A stretch of 64,000 nucleotides of DNA from JAWKOK01 sp963765875 (GCA_963765875.1 CAVXYK010000010.1:124001-188000), one strand, 5' to 3'; counted from the stretch's first letter, positions 1 through 9,559 are shown. Made by a program: numbers and translations. Notes: generated by a model not told the origin, from the letters alone.

Positions 1-999
1 GCGCGCAAGCTGGGCGAGAGCCTGGATGCACCTTGGTACACCGACATGGCCAAGCTGGTCAGCGAGACCGAGCCGGAGATCGGCATTGTCTCTGTGGCCT
101 ACGCCGCCAATGGCGAGGTCGGCCTGATGGCGGTTGAGCACGGGTTGAACGTGCTGCTCGAGACGCCAATCGCGCATGATTTAGGCGAGGCCGACGCCAT
201 CATCGCAGCGGCCGACGCGCGTGGTCTCAAAATCGAAGTGGCTGAGCAGTTCCACCGGCGACCTCTGGAGCAGATCAAGCTGGCGCTCATCGATTCCGGG
301 CTCTTCGGCACAGTCTACTCGTCCTTCAACGACTTCGCCGGCCATGGCTACCACGGCGTCAGCGTGATGCGCAGTTATCTGGGTTTTGACGCCAATCCGG
401 TGCAGGTGACTGGCGTGGTACGCAGCTATGAGTTGGGCGAACACTGGGCGCGCATCTCCAATACTTTTGGGCGACGCAATGAAAATCTGGAGCATGGCGT
501 CATCGAGTTCGAGGACGGTCGGCTGGGCATCTTCAGTTGGACGTCCGTCGGCTACGATTCGCCGCTCCGTTGGTGGCGCAGTAGCCGATTCCTGGCGGAA
601 AAGGGTATGGGCATCACCGTGGGTGTGGGGTTGGACGTGGAAGAGCGCCTCTCACTCCTGGCCCCAGGCGGGGAAGCACCCTACTTCATCACGCTGGAGC
701 GGCGCTGGGAGCGCAACGATGGCGGCATTCTGGAGAGCCTGGTTGCCCACACCGGCGACGCTGACCAGCCCGTCATCACCTGGCAAAACCCCTTCCGTCC
801 GGCCCACCAGGGCCACGGTCAGCACTGGCACGACGACGAAATTGGCGTGGCCGGCTGTCTCATGAGTCTGGTCGACGCCGTCCGCAACGACACGGAGCCG
901 AGCTATGGCCCGCAGCAAGCGCGCCTTGATCAGGAGTTGATCCTGGCCATCCGCCAGTCGTCGGAAGAGGGCGGCATTCCGGTGAAACTGCCGTTATAA
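1..999 (+). CDS. Gfo/Idh/MocA-family oxidoreductase (5' end outside window)
   Basis: The frame is open to the left edge, so only the C-terminal ~332 residues are seen. Members of this family are cytoplasmic NAD(P)-dependent dehydrogenases of sugars, inositols and related polyols, with an N-terminal Rossmann domain and a C-terminal substrate domain. Here the end of the Rossmann domain (VEHGLNVLLETPIA) and the full C-terminal domain (from EQFHRRPLEQIK) are visible. The usual EKP motif that carries the catalytic lysine reads ETP, so classical dehydrogenase activity is doubtful. It opens a run of sugar-catabolic genes on the + strand. The family call is secure; the substrate is unknown. Confidence 0.85.
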   Translation, partial: ARKLGESLDAPWYTDMAKLVSETEPEIGIVSVAYAANGEVGLMAVEHGLNVLLETPIAHDLGEADAIIAAADARGLKIEVAEQFHRRPLEQIKLALIDSGLFGTVYSSFNDFAGHGYHGVSVMRSYLGFDANPVQVTGVVRSYELGEHWARISNTFGRRNENLEHGVIEFEDGRLGIFSWTSVGYDSPLRWWRSSRFLAEKGMGITVGVGLDVEERLSLLAPGGEAPYFITLERRWERNDGGILESLVAHTGDADQPVITWQNPFRPAHQGHGQHWHDDEIGVAGCLMSLVDAVRNDTEPSYGPQQARLDQELILAIRQSSEEGGIPVKLPL

Positions 1000-1162
1000 C
1001 ATGAGAAATGTGAGCGAAGGCGAAGATGCCTGACTTCTGTCAGGAGTCAGGCATCCGGCGCGTGAACATGGTTGTTCGACCGGTAGGGCACCACGTGCCC
1101 GATGCTACGCCATGCGATCATTTCGGCTAATGCGGTGGGGGGCATGATGAACGGCTGTCCAG

Positions 1163-1724
1163 CTAGTTCAGCTGAAGATGTGCACGCGCCGCCACCATCC
1201 AGGGATGCACGACCCGCAATTGCTCGCGTTGATCCCAAAGAAAATCGAGATAGACCAGCGCCGCCTGATCCAAAGACCGGTCAAGTGCGGCCAACAGATC
1301 GTCCAGATAAGGCGGTGTGCCGGACTGGTCCCAAGCGATCTTGTCGGCCACGAAGACGATCTTGTCGAGTTCGGATGGATTGCCCTTGAGCGTGGTGTGA
1401 CATTCGATTGCGCTCAACACGGCGACATCGGTGACGCCGAATAGCTCAGCGGGCTATCGGTACCGATAGCTTCTGATGGATGATCATGGGGAAGGTCTCT
1501 TCTTCCGGCAGCAGATCGATCTTCAGCGCACGGGCGGCTTGGACGCGATGCTCGTTGGGAATGACGGCGCTGATGTCATGCAGCAGCCCGGCCAGCTCGG
1601 CCTTGGGCTGGGAGACACCGAAGATCGCAGCCAGCCGCATGGCTTCATCGGCCACAGCGCCGACATGCGCAGCAGTCTCGGAGAGGCCGCTATCGATGAG
1701 AAATTTTGTGACATCGTGGCGCAT
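1163..1724 (-). pseudogene. yqeK: YqeK-type HD-domain phosphohydrolase, broken by a +1 frameshift
   Basis: Two adjacent minus-strand frames together make one HD-domain protein of about 187 residues, the normal size for YqeK (symmetrical Ap4A hydrolase, often next to nadD). The first part has ETAAHVGAVADEA and the metal-binding LLHD; the second has the family signature IECHTTLKG and KIVFVADKI. The frames join if one base near 1448 is removed: CGC-T-GAG becomes CGC GAG and continues as ELFGVTDVAVL. With the extra base the first frame ends at TGA. It is either a recent pseudogene or an assembly error. No nadD or rsfS partner lies beside it, and the left neighbour is on the opposite strand. Confidence 0.72.
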
Positions 1725-1983
1725 ATCGGCACCGGTGCATGGATTCCCATCAGGACTCGACCGTGGGTATCAAAGCTGCAATGGTACCAGAATTCGTCAT
1801 ACTCTCATCCTTGCTGTTGAAAAATCGTGATTGACGGTCTTCTTTCGCCGATGGTACGCCTCCGGGTCTGACCGCATAAATGCTTGAATCCCAAACCTTG
1901 ATACCTTAAGCTCCGGCTGTTCTCAAATACTCTGACCGAAATGCTGGATTTTAAAAATCCATGGCTCACAGGTGCCAGCAACC

Positions 1984-3463
1984 ATGTCTGAACAACCCAA
2001 CGTCCTGCTCATCTGCACAGATCACTGGCCGGCATCATTGATGGGCGCAGCCGGCCACCGCACCGTCGAGGCGCCCACGCTGGACCAACTGGCCCGCAAC
2101 GGCACGCGTTTCACCAATGCCTATAGCGAGTGCCCCGTCTGTATCCCAGCCCGGCGCACGCTCATGACCGGCACGACGCCACGTACCCATGGCGACCGTG
2201 TCTTCAAGACCGACGAACCCATGCCCGATGTGCCGACCCTTCCCCAGACATTCCGCAACGCCGGCTATCAGGCCTACGCGGCGGGCAAACTCCATGTCTT
2301 TCCCCAACGCGATCGCATCGGCTTCGATGATGTGATGCTGGCCGAGGAGGGGCGTCCACAACTGGGGGCCATCGATGACTACGAACTCTGGCTGGGCGAG
2401 CATGGGCTGGCCGGCCAGTCATTCGCCCATGGCATGTGCAACAACGAGTATAGCTGGCGCACCTGGCATCTGGAAGAACGCTATCACATCACCAACTGGA
2501 CCACCCAGCAGATGGCGCGACTGATCCGGCGTCGTGACCCGACGCGACCCGGCTTCTGGTATCTCTCCTACTGCCATCCGCATCCGCCGCTGGCTCCGCT
2601 TCAATCCTACCTAGATCGCTACCGGGATGTCGATCCCGATCCGCCGATCATGGGCGACTGGTCTTTGGATGCCGACGCACTGCCCTATGCGCTCCAGTCT
2701 GTGCGCGACCACTGGACCTTCGAAGACGAACGCCAGGTGGCCTGGATCCAACGTGCCTTCTACGCGCTCTGCACCCAGATCGATCATCAGATGCGGCTGG
2801 TTATCGGCACGCTGCGTGAGGAGATGTTGCTGGACAACACCATCATTCTCTTCACGTCTGACCATGGCGACATGTTGGGCAACCATGGTCTGTGGGCCAA
2901 GCGAACGTTTTACGAGGATTCGGCCAACGTGCCGATGGTGTTGATGGGTACGGCGGACGATCCGCGCGTTATCGGTCAATCACACAGAGGACCGGTTGGT
3001 CGGCTGGCAGGACATTATGCCCACGCTGCTCGACCTGGCGGGCATCGAGATTCCTGCCAGCGTCAATGGCATTTCGATGGTCGGCGAGGAGAAGCGCGAG
3101 ACGCTCTACGGTGAGGTCGGCGAAGATGCCAGCGCCACTCGGATGATCCACGATGGGCGTTTCAAACTGATCTACTATCCGGTCGGGAACTGTACTCAGC
3201 TCTTCGACTTGCAGGAGGATCCCAAAGAACAAGTGGACCTCTCAGATTCGTCTGCCCACGCTCAGATTAAGGCGCAGCTGACAGCGACTCTGATCGGTGA
3301 ACTGTACGGTGGTGACGAAGAATGGGCCGGGGATCGTGAACTGATTGGCCTGCCAGATCAGACCTACATCCCTAGACCCAACCGAGGTCTATCCGGACAA
3401 CGGGGCATCCATTGGCCGCCGCCGCCGTTGGACCAGTCTGGGCGGGTGGTAGGCGCGCCGTAG
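1984..3463 (+). pseudogene. Type I sulfatase, broken by a +1 frameshift
   Basis: This arylsulfatase-family enzyme hydrolyses sulfate esters, typically on sulfated polysaccharides. The N-terminus NVLLICTDHW carries a metal-ligand Asp. The formylglycine site C53-I-P-A-R57 matches CxPxR, and TSDHGDMLGNHG is the second metal site. About residue 335 the frame shifts by +1 (an extra G near 2989-2990 in AGAGGACC). The tail continues in the next frame as DRLVGWQDIMPTLLDLAGI to 3463, giving ~490 residues, normal for the family. I prefer ATG 1984 over GTG 1972 because the protein then begins MSEQPNVLL. No signal peptide is seen, so a cytoplasmic sulfatase is possible. Confidence 0.8.
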
Positions 3464-3469
3464 GGAGGT

Positions 3470-3605
3470 GCTGCGTGCGGCTTGCTGCGTGAGGTTTCGC
3501 TGAAATCATTGATGCGATATTGGTACCGCTTCTGCGAGAAATCATCGAAACACGATACCGGATCCGCAGCGCGAAAAATCACGCAGCAAGCAGCACGCAG
3601 CGACT
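3470..3605. repeat. Palindromic intergenic repeat (CTGCGTG / CACGCAG arms)
   Basis: Left arm GTGCTGCGTGCGGCTTGC and right arm GCAAGCAGCACGCAGC are imperfect inverted repeats enclosing ~90 bp. A second element with the same arms lies at 4951-5093, and the heptamer array at 9560-9636 is built from the same ACGCAGC word. It precedes the epimerase gene and could act as a transcript structure or a small mobile repeat. Confidence 0.7.
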
Positions 3606-3637
3606 CCCTTATCTTTTCATCAGAAAGGTCTCATCCC

Positions 3638-4489
3638 ATGCGCGTCCTCGTCACCGGCTCTCAGGGGCGAATCGGTCAATATGTTGTGGCGGATCTCGCG
3701 GCGGCCGGGCCCGATGTGTTCGGCGTTGACATTCTGCCGTCGGCCATCAGTGGCGAATACCACTATCTGCGCGCAGATCTAACTGAGGCCGGCGAGGCGT
3801 ACCAGGCAGTGACGTGGGCGCAGCCGGACGCTGTGATCCATCTGGCGGCCTGGCCCAATGCGGGGATGGTTCCCGATACACGCACATACGGGAACAATGT
3901 TACGAGTACATACAATCTCTTCAAGGCTTGCGCTGACCTGGGCGTCAAACGTGTTATATCTGCTTCGACCAATCAGATCTATGGCCTTGCCGGCGCGCCG
4001 CCGGTCTACGCGCCGGTGGACGAGTCACACCCATTGCGCCCGATCAACAGCTACGCGCTCTCCAAGATCGCCGGTGAGCAGGCGGCTGACTTCTTCGTGC
4101 AGAACTACGGCATGACCATTCTGTCATTCCGTTTTATGGGCGTGCGTCCGCCGCATCAGATTGCAGGCGAGATCGAGAAAATGCAGGCGGACCCGGCAAG
4201 CGGGACGGGACTTCTTTGGACGCGCACCGACGCCCGCGATGCAGCCATGGCCTGCAGGCTGGCGGCGGAGGCAGAGTCTGTTGAATCAGGACCGTACAAC
4301 ATCACCGGCTCACAGACCGTCTTGCGCGAACCGACAGCCGAATTAGTTGAGCGCTACTTTGGCGATCGCACAGAGGTCCGTAGGCTACTGAAAGGAAACG
4401 ATTCGCCGCTCAGCTGCGCCAAGGCCAAACGGGCCTTCGGCTATGCACCGAGCTATATCTGGCGTCCGGATCGCAGTTATGAAGAGTAG
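3638..4489 (+). CDS. NAD-dependent epimerase/dehydratase (extended SDR, uronate-dehydrogenase-like)
   Basis: A cytoplasmic extended short-chain dehydrogenase of 283 residues. The N-terminus MRVLVTGSQGRIGQYV has the Rossmann TGxxGxxG motif. VIHLAA follows, then Ser (SASTNQIYG) and the catalytic YxxxK (YALSK). The size and the simple C-terminus resemble uronate dehydrogenases and other NAD(P) sugar oxidoreductases rather than GalE. ATG 3638 is chosen because it begins directly at the beta-strand and has AGAAAGG upstream; the frame is open further upstream only through repeat sequence. Its place between a sulfatase and a hydroxyacid dehydrogenase suggests sugar or uronate catabolism (inference). 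Confidence 0.82.
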   Translation: MRVLVTGSQGRIGQYVVADLAAAGPDVFGVDILPSAISGEYHYLRADLTEAGEAYQAVTWAQPDAVIHLAAWPNAGMVPDTRTYGNNVTSTYNLFKACADLGVKRVISASTNQIYGLAGAPPVYAPVDESHPLRPINSYALSKIAGEQAADFFVQNYGMTILSFRFMGVRPPHQIAGEIEKMQADPASGTGLLWTRTDARDAAMACRLAAEAESVESGPYNITGSQTVLREPTAELVERYFGDRTEVRRLLKGNDSPLSCAKAKRAFGYAPSYIWRPDRSYEE

Positions 4490-4519
4490 TATCGAAAAAT
4501 AGGAAACGAGGGAGACTCA

Positions 4520-4939
4520 ATGGCCGCACCAAAGACAGCACCGACCAATGCCAGCGTGGAAGATTATCTCAATGGCGTATCGCCTGAAACCAAACGACAA
4601 GATAGCTTCACTCTGCTCGAACTCATGAAGGAGGTGACCGGCGAGGACGCCGTCATGTGGGGCGCAAGCATCGTCGGTTTCGGCACCTATCAGTACACAT
4701 ACGCCAGCGGGCGCGAGGCCGATTGGATGGTCACGGGCTTCGCCCCGCGCAAGCAGGCCCTGACCGTCTACATCATGCCCGGCTTCGACAGATACGATGA
4801 TCTGCTTGCTAAACTCGGCAAGCACAGCACCGGCAAATCGTGCCTCTACATCAAGCGCCTCAGCGACGTGGATTTGGATGTGTTGCGCGAGTTGATTGCG
4901 GAATCGGTGGCGCATATGAGCGCGAGTGATGAGAGGTGA
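4520..4939 (+). CDS. DUF1801 (YdhG-like) protein
   Basis: A 139-residue protein of the DUF1801 family: LLELMKEVTGEDAVMWGASIVGFGTYQYTYASG, then the TGFAPRKQALTVYIMPG beta-sheet, and a C-terminal LYIKRLSDVDLDVLRELI helix. These small cytoplasmic proteins have no firmly established reaction. The gene starts 30 nt after the epimerase stop, with GAGGGAGA as ribosome site, so the two may be co-transcribed. It is followed by a palindromic repeat. It is shorter than most catabolic genes around it and has no obvious role in them. Confidence 0.8.
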   Translation: MAAPKTAPTNASVEDYLNGVSPETKRQDSFTLLELMKEVTGEDAVMWGASIVGFGTYQYTYASGREADWMVTGFAPRKQALTVYIMPGFDRYDDLLAKLGKHSTGKSCLYIKRLSDVDLDVLRELIAESVAHMSASDER

Positions 4940-4950
4940 GGTAGCGTTAA

Positions 4951-5093
4951 GGGCTGCTTGCTGCTTGCTGCGTGATTTTTCTTCAGAGACGCTCTGTGGG
5001 ATCAGCAGATCTTCCTGTCGCATGCAGCGTCCAATCACGATAACCGCCCTGCCTACGAAACCTCACGCAGCAAGCAGTACGTAGTCAGCAGCA
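4951..5093. repeat. Second copy of the CTGCGTG palindromic repeat
   Basis: Left arm GCTGCTTGCTGCTTGCTGCG and right arm TCACGCAGCAAGCAGTACG face each other across ~90 bp. The arms match those of the element at 3470-3605; the interior differs. It separates the DUF1801 gene from the hydroxyacid dehydrogenase gene. Confidence 0.68.
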
Positions 5094-5157
5094 CGATAGA
5101 AAACGATGCATTATCAATAAGATTTCAGTTCGTTAAAAACTACTCCAGGAGAAACCC

Positions 5158-6177
5158 GTGTCACCGTTCAAAGTAGCATTGATTGACAAGGATCGTGAGG
5201 ATGTTCCAGGCTTTGTGTTCGATGATCTGGCGCAAGCCGGCATCGAGTTTGTCTATGGAATCTGTGAGGATCGAGCGGATTTGGAGCAAATGGCCGGCGA
5301 TGCCGATGTGGTCTGGATCTATGGCGGCTGCCAACTGGCTTCGCGCGAGAACATGCCGCTGCTGACCAAGTGCCGCGGCGTGATCCGTTCGGGCAGCGGC
5401 GTGGATCGCATCGACGTTGAGGCAGCAACCGAGCACGGGATTGTCGTTGTCAACACACCCCATGCACATCACGACGCTGTCTCAGACCACACCATCGCGC
5501 TCATGTTTGCCGTGGGGCGGCGTATCGCCAGCCAGGATCACGCCATGCGCACAATCGGCTGGGCCAACCGAAGCGACCGGCTGCCGACCTGGAGTCTGCG
5601 CAACAAGACCATTGGCCTGCTGGGCTTTGGCCTGATCCCACGCCAGGTCGTGGCCAAGCTTCAGGGCTTCAATCCGACATTTCTGGTCTACGATCCCTAT
5701 GTGGACCCGGCTTCGCTGGCCGAGGCTGGTGTTGAAGGCTGCGAGCTGGACGAACTACTGGCGCGGTCAGACATTGTCTCCGTGCACACGCCATTGACCG
5801 CAGCCACCCGACACATGATCGGCGCACGTGAGCTGGGCCTTATGAAGGCGGATGCCATCTTGGTCAACACCGCACGTGGGCCGGTGATCGAGGAGGATGC
5901 GCTGGTCAGTGCGTTGACCGAAGGGCAGATCCTCGGTGCGGGTCTGGATGTCTTCGAGGAAGAGCCGACAACGGTCGATAACCCGTTGCTACAACTCGAA
6001 AATCTCGTGGTGACGCCCCACACGGCGGGCTTTTCGGCCGAGTCGGTCGAGCTGACCTGGCGGTTGTCGGTCGAAGCTTGCCTAGATTTGGCCGCGGACA
6101 AATGGCCCCGCTCCTACGTCAATCGTGCTGTGGCACCGCGCTGGACGCTCAGCGAGAAGGAACGTGAGGCGATGTAG
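5158..6177 (+). CDS. D-isomer-specific 2-hydroxyacid dehydrogenase
   Basis: A 339-residue cytoplasmic NAD-dependent dehydrogenase of the PGDH/CtBP-like group, reducing 2-keto acids or oxidising D-2-hydroxyacids. The nucleotide loop reads GLLGFGLIPR, with Pro where a third glycine is common. The catalytic triad is visible as Arg in NTARGP, Glu in LDVFEEEP and His in TPHTAG. The start is GTG 5158 with AGGAGA six bases upstream; there is no in-frame ATG at a sensible place. It has no ACT domain, unlike the serA product at 30864-32456, so a catabolic sugar-acid role fits better than serine synthesis. The substrate is unknown. Confidence 0.88.
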   Translation: MSPFKVALIDKDREDVPGFVFDDLAQAGIEFVYGICEDRADLEQMAGDADVVWIYGGCQLASRENMPLLTKCRGVIRSGSGVDRIDVEAATEHGIVVVNTPHAHHDAVSDHTIALMFAVGRRIASQDHAMRTIGWANRSDRLPTWSLRNKTIGLLGFGLIPRQVVAKLQGFNPTFLVYDPYVDPASLAEAGVEGCELDELLARSDIVSVHTPLTAATRHMIGARELGLMKADAILVNTARGPVIEEDALVSALTEGQILGAGLDVFEEEPTTVDNPLLQLENLVVTPHTAGFSAESVELTWRLSVEACLDLAADKWPRSYVNRAVAPRWTLSEKEREAM

Positions 6178-6318
6178 GCGTCGTGGATGGATCTTCCTGG
6201 AAGCCGGCAGCTTCCAGGAAGGTGAAGGACACCGTGTTGGCCTGCAACCTACTCCCCAAACGGTTTCAGATCGATTTCATTCATCAAGAATCAAACAATT
6301 CACAGAGGAGAAACCGAA

Positions 6319-7113
6319 ATGGCGCGTCCTGAGGAATACTACGATATCGATCTGCCGCGGCCGGATAATGTGGACCTGCCCATCGTAGGACCCGCATACA
6401 ACCGGCCCGATCCAAAACTGATCGAGCAACTTCGCGATGTCAGCAGCGCAACGGCGGCGGCCACGCTGCACCGCATGGGCATCCGCCAGACCTACATGGA
6501 CGGCCCTCTGCCCAGAACGCCCGGCGCCAAGGTTGTGGGCCCTGCCGTGACGCTCCAGTTCATGCCCCAGCGTGAGGATGTGGCCTCCGGCAAACAGCAG
6601 GAAGGCATCGAAAAACGGACGGCGCTCTGGTCAGTCTTTGACGCGGTGGAGCCGGGCGATGTGCTGGTTGTGCAGGCCTTCGGCGATCCCTACACCGGCT
6701 GTATGGGCGATATGCTCACGACCTACTTCAAGGGGCGGGGCGGCGTGGGCATTGTTGTGGACGGCAGCATTCGAGACTGGCCCAAGATTCGTGAAATGGA
6801 CGTCCCGGTCTGGACCAAAGGGTTTACGCCCAACTATGCGTCTCAGACCCATCTCTTCCCCTGGGCCTACAATGTGCCGGTGGCTTGCAGCATGGTCCTG
6901 GTGATGCCGGGTGACATCATCATTGCTGACGATGATGGCGCGGTGGTTGTGCCCGCCAAGATGGCTTCCCTGGTGGTCGAGCATACGGTCGAACATGAGG
7001 AGTGGGAGGTCTTCAGCCGCATCAAATTGCTCGAAGGCGGATCGATCATGAAGTACTATCCGCTCAACGACGAAGGCTGGGCCGAGTATGAGGTCTGGCG
7101 AGACGGGCAATAG
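6319..7113 (+). CDS. RraA-family protein (HMG aldolase / oxaloacetate decarboxylase-like)
   Basis: A 264-residue member of the RraA/MenG-like fold. Signatures are GCMGDMLTTYFKGRG, VVDGSIRDWPKIREM (the DGxxRD substrate and metal region) and GDIIIADDDGAVVVP. In sugar-acid catabolic clusters this family usually cleaves 4-hydroxy-4-methyl-2-oxoglutarate or similar oxoacids with a divalent metal; the name regulator of RNase E applies only to a subset. An N-terminal extension of ~45 residues precedes the fold. ATG 6319 has AGAGGAGA upstream. Its position after a hydroxyacid dehydrogenase suggests aldol cleavage of a keto sugar acid (inference). Confidence 0.82.
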   Translation: MARPEEYYDIDLPRPDNVDLPIVGPAYNRPDPKLIEQLRDVSSATAAATLHRMGIRQTYMDGPLPRTPGAKVVGPAVTLQFMPQREDVASGKQQEGIEKRTALWSVFDAVEPGDVLVVQAFGDPYTGCMGDMLTTYFKGRGGVGIVVDGSIRDWPKIREMDVPVWTKGFTPNYASQTHLFPWAYNVPVACSMVLVMPGDIIIADDDGAVVVPAKMASLVVEHTVEHEEWEVFSRIKLLEGGSIMKYYPLNDEGWAEYEVWRDGQ

Positions 7114-7133
7114 ATTCTTCTAGTATTCCACCC

Positions 7134-7199
7134 GCGTGCGACGCACTGTCCAGCAGAACATCGAGTAATCGAACTCATTCTGGACAGTGCGTCGCACGC
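7134..7199. repeat. Perfect 20-bp inverted repeat (possible terminator)
   Basis: GCGTGCGACGCACTGTCCAG at 7134-7153 is perfectly repeated in inverted form at 7180-7199 with a 26-nt loop. It lies 21 nt after the RraA-like stop and 38 nt before the next start. A short T-rich stretch (CTTTTC) follows, so it may terminate or attenuate transcription. It could also be a small mobile repeat, since other palindromes in this window sit in the same kind of place. Confidence 0.75.
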
Positions 7200-7237
7200 T
7201 TGCCTTTTCAGAGCTAGCAACTATTGGGAGAAAGATC

Positions 7238-8350
7238 ATGATCCGTGTCGCCATGGTCGGCGTGCCTCGTGCCGGAAGCTTCTTCAACGCTTTTCGATCC
7301 CATCCCGAAACGGAGATCGTTGCACTCTGTGACATCAATGCTGCCGCGCTGGACGCAGCCGGTGAGTCAACCGGCGTGGATGCTCGCTACCTCGTCTACG
7401 AGCAGATGCTTGACGAGGTCAAACCCGATGCCGTGGTCATCGCCACGCCCATGCACCACCACGCTGCCCAGTCCATGGCCGCGCTCGGCCGTGATATCCA
7501 CGTCCTGTCCGAGGTCACGGCGGTCGTGTCGATGGATGAGGCGCGTTGGCTGGTTGATGCCTGTGCCCGCAGCAAAGCCGTCTACATGATGGCGGAAAAC
7601 TATCTCTACAATCGCACCAACGCGCTGGTTAAGGGCATGGTCGACGCCGGACTCTTTGGCGACATCTACTACGCCGAAGGCGAGTACCTGCACGAACTGT
7701 CGGCGTTGCATCACATGCCCGACGGCAGCCCGACCTGGCGCGCCTATCGGCAGGTCGGCGTCAACGGCTGCACCTACCCGACCCACAGCCTGGGGCCCTG
7801 TCTGGAGTGGGTGGGCGAACGGGTGGCGAAGGTAAGTTGCATCGGGACGGGTCGGTGGACCGATCCTGAACATGCCATGGAGGACACGGTGCTGCTGCTC
7901 TGCAAGACTGAAAGCGGCAAGCTGATCCGTGTACGCCTGGACATGTTGTCGAAACGGCCCCACGCCATGACAAACTACACGCTCCAGGGGACCAAGGGCG
8001 TGTACGAGAGTGCACGTCGCACCGGTGAAGGTGATTGGGTCTGGGTGGAAGATCGCAGTCAGGATCCAAATCAGTGGACTCCACTTGATGACTTCGCCTC
8101 GGACTATCTGCCCGATTCCTGGCGCAACCATCCCGCAGCGGCACGGCAGGCAGGCCATGGCGGAGGCGACTACTTCGTCGTGCTCGATTTCGTGGATGCC
8201 ATCAGGGAGCGCAAACTGCCGCGAGTCGGCATCCATGAGGCCATGGACATGACCTTGCCCGGCCTGATCAGTCAGCAGTCGATTGCCGGTGGCGGCGAGT
8301 GGTTGGATGTGCCGGATTCGCGGAATTGGGAACGGGCTCAGCGGACGTAG
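7238..8350 (+). CDS. Gfo/Idh/MocA-family oxidoreductase
   Basis: A 370-residue oxidoreductase. The Rossmann motif is VAMVGVPRAGSFFNAF, then IVALCDIN and VVIATPMHHHA. As in the paralogue at the left edge, the catalytic EKP motif is absent (SEVTAV), so both copies lack the canonical lysine. The C-terminal domain begins at MAENYLYNRTNALVK and includes THSLGPCLEWVGERV. ATG 7238 has GGGAGAAAG just upstream and starts exactly at the first beta-strand. The stop codon lies inside a hairpin shared with the next, convergent gene. Likely a sugar or inositol-type dehydrogenase or a non-redox homologue; substrate unknown. Confidence 0.88.
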   Translation: MIRVAMVGVPRAGSFFNAFRSHPETEIVALCDINAAALDAAGESTGVDARYLVYEQMLDEVKPDAVVIATPMHHHAAQSMAALGRDIHVLSEVTAVVSMDEARWLVDACARSKAVYMMAENYLYNRTNALVKGMVDAGLFGDIYYAEGEYLHELSALHHMPDGSPTWRAYRQVGVNGCTYPTHSLGPCLEWVGERVAKVSCIGTGRWTDPEHAMEDTVLLLCKTESGKLIRVRLDMLSKRPHAMTNYTLQGTKGVYESARRTGEGDWVWVEDRSQDPNQWTPLDDFASDYLPDSWRNHPAAARQAGHGGGDYFVVLDFVDAIRERKLPRVGIHEAMDMTLPGLISQQSIAGGGEWLDVPDSRNWERAQRT

Positions 8351-8374
8351 AGACGCAAAATCTTGCGTCTCTAC
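8347..8374. terminator. Perfect hairpin between convergent genes, containing both stop codons
   Basis: GTAGAGACGCAA and TTGCGTCTCTAC form a perfect 12-bp stem with the loop AATC. The stop of the + strand oxidoreductase (8348-8350) and that of the minus-strand PLP enzyme (8371-8373) lie in the two arms. It likely works as a bidirectional terminator. The same sequence recurs at 47823-47846, so it is a dispersed repeat, not just a local structure. Confidence 0.8.
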
Positions 8375-9420
8375 TGTAGCCGTCCACGCGCAGCCACCGG
8401 CCAGATCACCTCGACCTGGTCGTTTCGCACGCCGTAGACCTGGTTAAACATGTTGCTGACGACACAGCAGTGATTTGGGATCACAGAGATCCGATCTCCG
8501 ACGACGGGGCGCTGCTCACAGGCCGAGAAGTCGACGAATCCATGTTCCTCGGAGAAATGATATAGGGTCGCTTCCGGATACTCCAGAATGTATCCATAAT
8601 CGTCAAAGCCCATTGTGTCGGGCGTAAACGTCTTGCTGCCGCCGTCGAGGATGCCGCGATCTGCTGTGGGGCGGCTGACCACGGTGCAAAGCACGCGCAT
8701 GGCACATTGCTTCAACGTCATGGCGCCCGAGCGGATCATGGCGCGGTCGCCATAGACATAGGTGCCGGCCCGGTGCTCGGTGATGCCCGGATGGGTGTGG
8801 GCCTCCCACATTACCGGCGATCCGCCACCGCTCACAATGTTGACCGTCAGACCTTGGGCTTCGATGAGTCGCGTCGCTTCAACAATGAACTGGTCCGCCG
8901 CGTCAAGATTGGGATAGGTCATGAGGCCGGCAAAGCGTAGGCCCGGCGAGCTAGCGATGACGGTTGCCAAATCGGCGGCTTCCTGGGGCGTCTGCACGCC
9001 GCAGCGTCCGGTTCCCGCGTCGAACTCGACCAGCACGGGCAGTTCAATGCCGGCAGACTGCGCAGCTTCGGCATAGCCACGCACCGTGGTCACCGAATCG
9101 GCGGTCACGCTGATGGTCGTTCGTTTGGCCAGATTAGTGAGCCGTTCCAGCTTGGAAGCGCCCAGAATGTTGTAGGGAATGAAGATATCCTCAATGCCGC
9201 CCTGGGCCATAACCTCGGCCTCGCCCACCTTCTGGCAGGTGATGCCGACGGCCCCGGCCTTGACCTGCATGTGGGCAATTTCGGGAATTTTGTGTGTTTT
9301 GATGTGGGGCCGATTGGCGATACCATGTTCGTCGAGATAGGCTTGGAGCCGGTTGATGTTGGCGCTCAGCTTGTCCAGATCGATGACGACGGCTGGGGTT
9401 TCGAGTTGATCGATGTGCAT
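8371..9420 (-). CDS. D-threonine aldolase / D-serine dehydratase-like PLP enzyme
   Basis: A 349-residue protein with the alanine-racemase-type TIM barrel and the DSD1/D-threonine aldolase C-terminal domain. HIKTHK near residue 40 contains the likely PLP lysine, and PNHCC near the C-terminus supplies the His and Cys metal ligands of this family. GAGTYVYGD and LDGGSKTF are also typical. Family members act on D-beta-hydroxy amino acids. I prefer the ATG at 9420 (MHIDQLETPAVVID), which starts at the conserved fold, over the frame start 33 nt upstream. It is convergent with the preceding oxidoreductase. The cluster suggests handling of D-amino acids or amino sugar-derived acids. Confidence 0.85.
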   Translation of the reverse strand: MHIDQLETPAVVIDLDKLSANINRLQAYLDEHGIANRPHIKTHKIPEIAHMQVKAGAVGITCQKVGEAEVMAQGGIEDIFIPYNILGASKLERLTNLAKRTTISVTADSVTTVRGYAEAAQSAGIELPVLVEFDAGTGRCGVQTPQEAADLATVIASSPGLRFAGLMTYPNLDAADQFIVEATRLIEAQGLTVNIVSGGGSPVMWEAHTHPGITEHRAGTYVYGDRAMIRSGAMTLKQCAMRVLCTVVSRPTADRGILDGGSKTFTPDTMGFDDYGYILEYPEATLYHFSEEHGFVDFSACEQRPVVGDRISVIPNHCCVVSNMFNQVYGVRNDQVEVIWPVAARGRLQ

Positions 9421-9559
9421 GGGAATTCCTAATCGTGAATTGTGAATGCTCAATTTTGAATTGTGAACGGGTGAATACGAGCATCATAGGGGGATAGTTG
9501 GAACCTGTCAACGTCGCGCCGGAATTTCACGTGTGAGTGTACGTAGCGTTGACAATATT

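Noticed and set aside
1440..1455. Programmed +1 frameshift like that of prfB (TGA at the break of the yqeK-like gene)
   Set aside because: No upstream Shine-Dalgarno-like stimulator or slippery CTT codon, and many unrelated genes in the window carry similar +1 breaks, so decay or error is simpler.
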